A stretch of DNA of 10,631 bases from Terriglobia bacterium (lineage in GTDB: Bacteria; Acidobacteriota; Terriglobia; UBA7540), in NCBI GenBank assembly GCA_030040295.1, contig JASHTZ010000322.1, positions 1 through 10,631 of the forward strand, read 5' to 3'. The notes under the pieces are model-generated. The model saw only the letters and a program-made list of their open reading frames with translations, did not search any database and had not been told where the DNA came from. The translations under genes and the position numbers were made by a program. This document shows positions 5,634 to 10,631 of the stretch, piece after piece. Numbering within the stretch: position 1 is the stretch's first letter; every line of letters begins with the position of its first letter.

Positions 5634-6618
5634 CGCAACCCTTCAGCTCTGCATTTCCACTGGCTCTCGGGCAGCCCAGCGCGGACCGGATCATGTCTTT
5701 CGTGCAGCCAGCCCAACAGATGTACTTGCGCGGATCCGCAATCGAGACGGAAAGGTTGTCTCCGCTGCGGTCGTGGCCGTCTTGGGCGCAAGATGGGCAC
5801 TGCGTGACGTAGTTGCGCCCGACTCGTCGCAGCTTGGTCGAGAGGTGATCCAAAATGCGGAACGCAGGGTCGCCCGTCCGGGGTCTGTAGTCGTCCTTGG
5901 GTTTGGGATCGGGCAGCGCGAGCTGAGGAGGTATCGGCTTTCCGGCTATGAGCCGGGCGAGTTGGGAACCATTCACCTTGGCAATTAAATTCAGGTAGCG
6001 CATTTGTTTCTCAAGATCGTAGTCAGCGCCGTAGAACCAGAATCGCTTGGCTGCACCGCGGTGAATGCCCAAAGGGCCGCGGATCGCGTTCCCGTACTCA
6101 CCGGGTTTCAACTCGTCATGCTTGGGAAAGACTTCGATGCCTTCCCGCAAACCACTTCCCTTTACTGGCACGTCTAGGCGAAGGGCAAGGTCGTATACGT
6201 AGATCCGGCAATCCCGGGCGGGCAGCGGCTCCGCCATGAGAATCCACAGGTGTCCGCCGCGATTGCTCTTTTCGAGCGCCGATTCCACTCCATCCTGTTT
6301 CAGGTAGTAACCAAGCTTGATGAGGTCGGTGAGCGCGTCCTTGTAATCGGCGTCGATTGCCACCCACTTACACCGTTGCGTTGTTGGATTGATTGCGTAT
6401 AGGGCGATGGTGATTTCCCCCTCGATGTGCCGCCGTAGAGTGTCAGCGGATAAGCTGAGACCCTGGCCGGATTTCTTGTCAGAAGGACGGAAATAGTAGT
6501 GCCGACCGCTTTCTGCTTGCGGCTTGTCGGATTGGAGGGTGTACGCCCGCCGGTTTACGAAGAGGCGGAAGTAGTCCGCCACCAAACTGGCGGGAGCTTT
6601 TAGACGAAGCTTCCGCAT
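5626..6618 (-). CDS. Archaeo-eukaryotic primase (AEP, TOTE-like) with C-terminal zinc motif
   Basis: This 330-aa protein is an AEP-superfamily primase/polymerase, closest by motif pattern to the group described in TOTE conflict systems. The catalytic DxD is D89/D91 in WVAIDADY. The sxH-type motif is SNRGGHLWI with H123. The third motif lies around E162 in GIEVFPKHDE, followed by YGNAIRGPLGIHRG (175-188) and RFWFYG. The N-terminal 70 residues (LVADYFRLFVNRRAY, HYYFRPS) match the lead-in of that family. After a Pro/Lys linker (about 228-248), residues 274-305 carry C274-x2-C277, H282 and C301-x3-C305, a zinc-binding unit like those of DnaG-type and plasmid primases. No helicase or nuclease is fused. 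GGAGG five bases before the ATG at 6618 sets the start, not the ATG at 6657. Expected activity is templated synthesis of primers or short strands; the biological target is unknown. Confidence 0.88.
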   Translation of the reverse strand: MRKLRLKAPASLVADYFRLFVNRRAYTLQSDKPQAESGRHYYFRPSDKKSGQGLSLSADTLRRHIEGEITIALYAINPTTQRCKWVAIDADYKDALTDLIKLGYYLKQDGVESALEKSNRGGHLWILMAEPLPARDCRIYVYDLALRLDVPVKGSGLREGIEVFPKHDELKPGEYGNAIRGPLGIHRGAAKRFWFYGADYDLEKQMRYLNLIAKVNGSQLARLIAGKPIPPQLALPDPKPKDDYRPRTGDPAFRILDHLSTKLRRVGRNYVTQCPSCAQDGHDRSGDNLSVSIADPRKYICWAGCTKDMIRSALGCPRASGNAELKGCDG

Positions 6619-6622
6619 TTTC

Positions 6623-6630
6623 TCCTCCCT
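6623..6630 (-). promoter_or_regulatory. Ribosome binding site that sets the primase start
   Basis: On the minus strand AGGGAGGA precedes the ATG at 6618, with GGAGG five bases away. It lies inside the alternative 13-codon extension starting at 6657, which has no such site. Confidence 0.75.
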
Positions 6631-6663
6631 GAAGTCCGGTGGGCGCCACATCTCCATAATGTG

Positions 6664-6692
6664 GTGGTAAAACGAAGTACAGTTTCTGTCAA
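6664..6692 (-). promoter_or_regulatory. Candidate promoter of the primase cluster, with a palindrome at its -35
   Basis: On the minus strand a perfect TTGACA (plus-strand 6687-6692) is followed after 17 bases by TACCAC (6664-6669), a poor -10 matching TATAAT at only three positions. ACAG-AAA-CTGT (6679-6689) overlaps the -35 and could be an operator half-pair. The site lies between a minus-strand terminator and the primase ribosome binding site, where a promoter is expected. Confidence 0.4.
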
Positions 6693-6700
6693 ACGGCCGA

Positions 6701-6727
6701 CTGGCCTTTTTCTAAAGGCTAGTTTTT
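6701..6727 (+). terminator. Rho-independent terminator shape facing right
   Basis: CTGGCCTTT (6701-6709) pairs with AAAGGCTAG (6714-6722) over 9 bp with one G-T and a 4-base loop, followed by five T. It reads as a terminator on the plus strand, yet no plus-strand gene lies to its left. It may stop antisense transcription before the 129-aa gene, or act weakly in both directions. Confidence 0.45.
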
Positions 6728-6745
6728 CAGAGGGTTACAGCGAGG

Positions 6746-6770
6746 CAAGAAAAACGCGCCTGGTCGCGCG
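6746..6770 (-). terminator. Likely terminator of the 129-aa gene
   Basis: On the minus strand CGCGC, a 6-base loop (GACCAG), GCGCG and then TTTTTCTT lie about 15 bases after the stop codon at 6785. The stem is short but all G-C with a proper T-run. It suggests that the 129-aa gene is transcribed separately from the primase cluster. Confidence 0.55.
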
Positions 6771-6784
6771 TGCGAGATCAAATT

Positions 6785-7174
6785 TCAAACTGGGAGTCTT
6801 CCAATGACCGTGGGCTGCTGGCCGGGAGTAATCTCCCACTGGACGGGCGAGCCCAACAGGCCCGGGGATGCCGCCAGCCAAAGGAAATGGCCCCGCTCAA
6901 CCAGTACATCGAATTCTTGCGGGCTGTATCCCCCATAGTTCTGGTCGTCGAAATCCACCCAAAGCCAGACACACTTCTTCCGGTCATAGATGTAGACCGC
7001 TCCGTATTCGGGGTGGTCAGCGTGCGCGACAAACACTACGAGAGCCGTTGGAAACTGAAACCAACGAAGGACTTGCGGAAATTCAGCAAACTCCAACAGT
7101 TTGCCAGCAGCTTGGTCCACTGTCTCCCTTGGGGTTAACGAAAGCACCGGACTTATCTTCAATTCTCCGAACAT
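6785..7174 (-). CDS. Hypothetical protein, 129 aa
   Basis: I cannot name this protein. It has a helical N-terminal part (RETVDQAAGKLLEFAEFPQVL), a hydrophobic strand (TALVVFVAHAD), and a distinctive aromatic and acidic middle: AVYIYDRKKCVWLWVDFDDQNYGGYSPQEFDVL. A second hydrophobic stretch (GHFLWLAASPGLLG) and a short tail follow. There is no signal peptide and no recognisable catalytic motif. AAAGGAGGA sits just before the ATG at 7174, an excellent ribosome binding site, so the start is firm. It has the same orientation as the primase cluster but is followed by a terminator-like hairpin, so it is probably a separate transcript. Two overlapping palindromes lie about 35-55 bases upstream of the start. 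Confidence 0.75.
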   Translation of the reverse strand: MFGELKISPVLSLTPRETVDQAAGKLLEFAEFPQVLRWFQFPTALVVFVAHADHPEYGAVYIYDRKKCVWLWVDFDDQNYGGYSPQEFDVLVERGHFLWLAASPGLLGSPVQWEITPGQQPTVIGRLPV

Positions 7175-7206
7175 CTCTCCTCCTTTAATTGATGTACGTT
7201 TGATGA

Positions 7207-7228
7207 GTGAAAATTCACATTAATTGTG
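7207..7228. promoter_or_regulatory. Two overlapping palindromes upstream of the 129-aa gene
   Basis: GTGAAAATTCAC (7207-7218; GTGAA and TTCAC arms) and CACATTAATTGTG (7216-7228; a 13-base near-palindrome) share their CAC. They lie in an AT-rich stretch just upstream of the ribosome binding site at 7178-7186, where a repressor or activator of the 129-aa gene could bind. No clear -35/-10 pair is visible. Confidence 0.35.
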
Positions 7229-7275
7229 GTATGCCGAATGCGCAAAATTCTGGTGGAGAGCCGCTGGGTTTCCCG

Positions 7276-7304
7276 GCGCTGTTAATAGCCAAGGGGGCCA
7301 GCGC
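7276..7304. repeat. Short inverted repeat
   Basis: GCGCTG (7276-7281) and CAGCGC (7299-7304) flank a 17-base spacer in the gap after the TonB receptor gene. It lies just beside the larger nested repeat at 7313-7357. It is too short to interpret alone. Confidence 0.3.
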
Positions 7305-7312
7305 GCGGTGCG

Positions 7313-7357
7313 GGTGGTTTATAGATACACCACGTCGTCAGACGTGGCCGAACCACC
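7313..7357. repeat. Nested inverted repeat downstream of the TonB receptor gene
   Basis: An inner perfect hairpin CCACGTC-GTCA-GACGTGG (7330-7347) is enclosed by outer arms GGTGGTT (7313-7319) and AACCACC (7351-7357). It lies about 90 bases after the receptor stop codon on the minus strand. No T-run follows on that strand, so it is not a classical rho-independent terminator. It may stabilise the 3' end of the receptor mRNA or be a copy of a dispersed palindromic (REP-like) repeat. Confidence 0.55.
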
Positions 7358-7443
7358 TTTGGCGCCCATGAGTCACTTCTGGTGTCAGGGTCCGACAGCA
7401 AACTCCTCAAAGTACAATTTGGGAAAACTTCGTGCGGTTCTTT

Positions 7444-10400
7444 TCAGAACTCAATGCGCGCGTGGAAAGCCACCATTCGCGGGGAGCTGTCGCCGCCCAA
7501 GCCGACCCCCAGTAGGCCCGTGGGAGGCGAAGTGAGGTAGGTGAGCGCGCCGAAGCCCGTTTGGGTGCTGGGCTCTCCAGGGACGCCTGCCAGCACGTCA
7601 CTCGGCAGTGCGAAATTCGGATGATTGAAGACGTTGAAGAACTGGCCTTCCACCCGCAGCTTCGCCCGCTCGGTGAGACGAACCATCTTCGTGACGTAAA
7701 AATCGCTCCACACAAATTGCGGGCCACGGAGAGAATTACGGCCCAGGGTTCCAAACTGACAGTCGGTGGGATTATCACCTCCTGCGCAGGCCCCCGTACT
7801 GGGATCGACAGCAGAAACAAAGGCATTCGGATTCAGCCACTGCAACGTGCCGGGTTCGGTGACGCCGGGAATCGGCTGCTTGTCATAGAGAGGTATGCCC
7901 GGCACGACGCTGGCGAATTGCGGTCCGCTGCCCTGCACGATGCCGTTGCCATTGGCGGAATACGGCGTGCTGACGACTGAAAAGGGCACTCCGCTGTGCC
8001 AGAATGCCGTGCCGGAAATCTGCCAATTGTTCAGGGCATAACCCAGCCGGCGGCTGTGGATTCGCAGCGGAATCTGGTAAACGTACTGCCCTGTCAGGTT
8101 ACTGCGAATGTCGTAATCGCAGGGTCCGCGGTCACGCGAAAGCTCACCGGGCAAAGGCGAGAGGATTCCGCCGGACGAGAATTGCAGAAAGCCGCCGTTT
8201 GATACCTCATCCATGCAACGGCTGAGGGTGTAGTTGATCTGGCCTTGCAGGCCGTGCGACACGCGGCGCTCTGCGCTGATCTGCATTCCGCTGTAATGGC
8301 TGCGCGCACCGGTGGAAAGTTGCGTGACGGCGCCGAAGCGCGGGTCAGTGGGCTGCAAATAGGGAAAAGGGGCAAAGCAGCCGGCGCATACGGTCTGGTA
8401 GCCGTTCTCCTGGGTAAGGTAGGGCTGGTTCAGGGCGCGCGTTCCCACGTACTGGACATGCAGATTGGTGGACGCGCCGAACTGGTGCTCCACCCCGAGA
8501 TTCCACTCCTGGAAATAGGGCGCGCGAAGTTCTCCTGAAGGCGCTGCCACCAACGCCACAGGAGGAAGGCAGGCTCCCAAGGCGGCTTGTGGCGACGCGC
8601 AGGAAATTTCGCCGGCAAGGAAACCGGAAGTGAAGGCACGATTAGCCGCCACGGTGGCGTCAACGGCGCTGTTCGGCACTCCGGGAGCGATAGCTAGACC
8701 GCCAACCGTGCCCAGCAATCCTCCCTGAAACGTCTGCACGTAGGGTGGATTCATCCCCAGCGTGTCCGCAATGCTGCCGGGCAGGATATCGCTGAAAATG
8801 CCAAAGCCTACGCGCAGCACGGTGTGAGGTTGAAGCTGCAAGGCAAGAGCCGTGCGTGGCTGGAGAATGGATACAGGCGTCGAATAGAACAAGTGGCTCA
8901 GGCCCGTCTGGATTGAGTCGTCAAGCGGTTGATTTACATCGTGAGTGATGGCCTCGAATTCCCGGCTCAGGCGTGCAATCTCATGATGTGGGTTGAGAGG
9001 ATCCGAATTGAGCGAGCTGCGCAGGCCGTATGTCCAGGTGAGCTTCGGCGTCAGCTTCCAGGTGTCCTGCGCGTAGAGGTCGAGATTGAGAAAATTGAAG
9101 GGCTCGTTGGCCGCCGCCGGAAAAGTCTTGCTGGCCGTAGAGGCGACCCCGTAGATGAATTGGGACAGCGTCGTGTAGGTCACGGTGGGCACACTGCCCT
9201 CGCCAAAATCGTAATCGTTCAATCGAAAGATGCGGGTGTTCGTGCCAAAGCGGAATTCATGGGGACCATGACTCCAGGCGAGGTTGTCGTTGATGAAGAA
9301 GCGGCTGGCCCGCCGGCCTTGCAGCCATGTATTATCCAAGCCGCCCAGAGTGGTGAACGGTGCGCCCGCTCCCTGGCCCTGCAACACGATGGGAAAGGCC
9401 GTGAGGGTCTGCTGATAATTGGCCGGGGAGAACAGGCTCTCATACCAGGAGAAGCCCGGATTGAAGTAGTTCACAAGGTTTTGCGAGAACACGTGGGAGT
9501 GCCCCGCGGCAAAGGAGTAGAGAGGCTGCGGCGAGATGGAATCAAAGATGGGATTGATGGGATCCGTGTATGCGGCTTGCAAGCCGGTATCCGTCTGAAA
9601 GCGGAACCAGAGCATGTCTTTGCTGCTGAGATTGTAGTCCAGGCGGGCCGTTTGAACCTGCTCGTGATCGTCGCTGGAATGCGAGATGCTCTGCCGATTG
9701 GCGCAACCGTTGCCATCAGGAGGCGAGCCGGAGGCGGTACTGCCACCGAAATTGAAAGGGCAACCGAGAACGCTGAGCGGCGTGCCGCCGGTGTTGGTGT
9801 AGAGCGAAAACATCTTCTGGTAGAAGGGGACCAGCGCGGGTTGCGCCGGGTAGACGGTGCCGGTAACGGAGTCGGCGCCCCCCAAGGGCAGTTGCTGAAG
9901 GACGTACTGCTGGAAGGCCGATGTGGGCACCGTGGTGGGCGTCACAATCGGCAAGGCAATGCGTACCCACTCGGTGTCAAAGAAGAAGAACAGCTTATCA
10001 CGCAGCATGGGGCCGCCCAGACTGCCGCCAAAATGATTCACCGCCGAGCGCGGCTGGTGATTCCCCGGAGTGGCGTTGGTGAAGAAGTCGGCCGCATTCA
10101 GGCGCGAGCCGTTCCAGATTTCATAGAGGTTGCCATGAAGATGATTGGCGCCGGACTTGGTGACGTAATTCACTTGCGACGCGCCGTACCGTCCCTGATC
10201 GACGGAATAGGAAAGCGTGTTGACGGTGACTTCGGACACGGAGTTGAGGCCCAGCACCAGGTTCGTCGATAGCCCGCTGTTGAGATTAGTCAGCGGGTCA
10301 TTCGTCTCCAGCCCATCAACGATGTAGCCGTTGGAAAGCGCCGGAAGACCGTTAAATTCCACATTTCCATAACCGTTGCTGCTGCCCACAAAGTCGTTGC

Positions 10401-10631
10401 CGCTGCCCGCTGTGTTGATCAGGGCGCCGGTGGCGAATTGCAAGGGATAGGTCATATCGCCGCCCGGATTGGGAAGGTTCTCGATGGCGGGAGCACTGAG
10501 GCTGGTTGAAGTGTTGGCATTCTCGGGATTGATGAGCGGCGCCGCTCCCACGACTTCAATCGCTTGCTGAACCGAAGCCACCTTCATTACGAAATCCACG
10601 GTCTGCTTCTGCCCCAGGTCTGCTGATACGT
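7444..10631 (-). CDS. Oar-like TonB-dependent outer-membrane receptor (5' end cut by window edge)
   Basis: This is most of a large outer-membrane beta-barrel receptor. The frame is open to the right edge (just inside it reads SADLGQKQTVDFVMKV), so the signal peptide and the usual N-terminal carboxypeptidase-regulatory-like domain lie outside. What is visible starts at the end of that domain (VQQAIEVVGAAPLI), then the plug domain with NGYIVDGLETND, SVSEVTVNTLSYSVDQGRYG and VNYVTKSGANHLHG, then HFGGSLGGPMLRDKLFFFFD, which opens the barrel. Over 700 residues of Tyr/Asn/Gly-rich barrel follow, including the FFNVFNHPNF segment near the end. The last residues, FHARIEF, end in the terminal Phe used for barrel assembly. 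Such receptors take up or bind large ligands, often glycans or peptides, powered by TonB; the ligand is unknown. Many paralogues per genome are typical of Acidobacteriota. Confidence 0.93.
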   Translation of the reverse strand, partial: VSADLGQKQTVDFVMKVASVQQAIEVVGAAPLINPENANTSTSLSAPAIENLPNPGGDMTYPLQFATGALINTAGSGNDFVGSSNGYGNVEFNGLPALSNGYIVDGLETNDPLTNLNSGLSTNLVLGLNSVSEVTVNTLSYSVDQGRYGASQVNYVTKSGANHLHGNLYEIWNGSRLNAADFFTNATPGNHQPRSAVNHFGGSLGGPMLRDKLFFFFDTEWVRIALPIVTPTTVPTSAFQQYVLQQLPLGGADSVTGTVYPAQPALVPFYQKMFSLYTNTGGTPLSVLGCPFNFGGSTASGSPPDGNGCANRQSISHSSDDHEQVQTARLDYNLSSKDMLWFRFQTDTGLQAAYTDPINPIFDSISPQPLYSFAAGHSHVFSQNLVNYFNPGFSWYESLFSPANYQQTLTAFPIVLQGQGAGAPFTTLGGLDNTWLQGRRASRFFINDNLAWSHGPHEFRFGTNTRIFRLNDYDFGEGSVPTVTYTTLSQFIYGVASTASKTFPAAANEPFNFLNLDLYAQDTWKLTPKLTWTYGLRSSLNSDPLNPHHEIARLSREFEAITHDVNQPLDDSIQTGLSHLFYSTPVSILQPRTALALQLQPHTVLRVGFGIFSDILPGSIADTLGMNPPYVQTFQGGLLGTVGGLAIAPGVPNSAVDATVAANRAFTSGFLAGEISCASPQAALGACLPPVALVAAPSGELRAPYFQEWNLGVEHQFGASTNLHVQYVGTRALNQPYLTQENGYQTVCAGCFAPFPYLQPTDPRFGAVTQLSTGARSHYSGMQISAERRVSHGLQGQINYTLSRCMDEVSNGGFLQFSSGGILSPLPGELSRDRGPCDYDIRSNLTGQYVYQIPLRIHSRRLGYALNNWQISGTAFWHSGVPFSVVSTPYSANGNGIVQGSGPQFASVVPGIPLYDKQPIPGVTEPGTLQWLNPNAFVSAVDPSTGACAGGDNPTDCQFGTLGRNSLRGPQFVWSDFYVTKMVRLTERAKLRVEGQFFNVFNHPNFALPSDVLAGVPGEPSTQTGFGALTYLTSPPTGLLGVGLGGDSSPRMVAFHARIEF

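Noticed and set aside
7224..7535. A 103-codon plus-strand frame between the 129-aa gene and the receptor
   Set aside because: It runs through the palindromes and into the 3' end of the receptor gene, with no ribosome binding site or protein-like composition.
8929..10272. A 447-codon open frame on the plus strand
   Set aside because: It is antisense to the TonB receptor, whose protein is clearly recognisable. The plus-strand product has skewed Arg/Gly/Val content and no ribosome binding site. Long antisense frames are common in GC-rich genes.
1..10631. CRISPR array, tRNA/rRNA genes, transposase, integrase or att-site repeats
   Set aside because: I looked for regularly spaced repeats, tRNA-like cloverleaf elements and mobile-element enzymes on both strands and saw none. 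Mobility of the cluster therefore remains unproven from this window.

Overview
The window most likely comes from an Acidobacteriota (Terriglobia-type) chromosome. The best clue is the long Oar-like TonB-dependent outer-membrane receptor on the right. This family is greatly expanded in that phylum, and the GC-rich coding with AGGAGG-type ribosome binding sites fits. The assignment is an inference from gene content, not from a marker gene.

Layout, left to right. (1) Bases 2-1852, plus strand: most of an rmuC gene, with its 5' end cut by the window edge. (2) Bases 1853-2162: a 310-base gap between convergent genes with no convincing gene but two large inverted repeats. (3) Bases 2163-6618, minus strand: a tight run of seven genes. 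In transcription order these are an archaeo-eukaryotic-type primase (AEP) with a C-terminal zinc motif, a 77-aa unknown, a 217-aa unknown, a 65-aa unknown, an HD-domain protein, a free-standing copy of the C-terminal part of a class II (B12-dependent) ribonucleotide reductase, and a MoxR-type AAA+ ATPase. (4) Bases 6785-7174, minus strand: a 129-aa unknown gene with its own strong ribosome binding site and a likely terminator behind it. (5) Bases 7175-7443: an intergenic region with palindromes near the 129-aa gene and a nested inverted repeat. (6) Bases 7444-10631, minus strand: most of the TonB-dependent receptor, ending in the C-terminal Phe typical of outer-membrane barrels and cut at its 5' end by the window edge.

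The seven-gene run is the part worth attention. Three junctions overlap (8-base ATGGCTGA, then two ATGA overlaps), so the genes are probably co-translated. The recognisable parts point to nucleic acid or nucleotide work: a primase, a metal-dependent HD hydrolase, an RNR redox/zinc tail without its catalytic domain, and an AAA+ machine without its usual VWA partner. The other members match nothing I can name. It could be the replication or cargo module of an integrated element, or a defence/conflict module. The sequence alone does not decide. No integrase, transposase, tRNA or att site is visible in the window.
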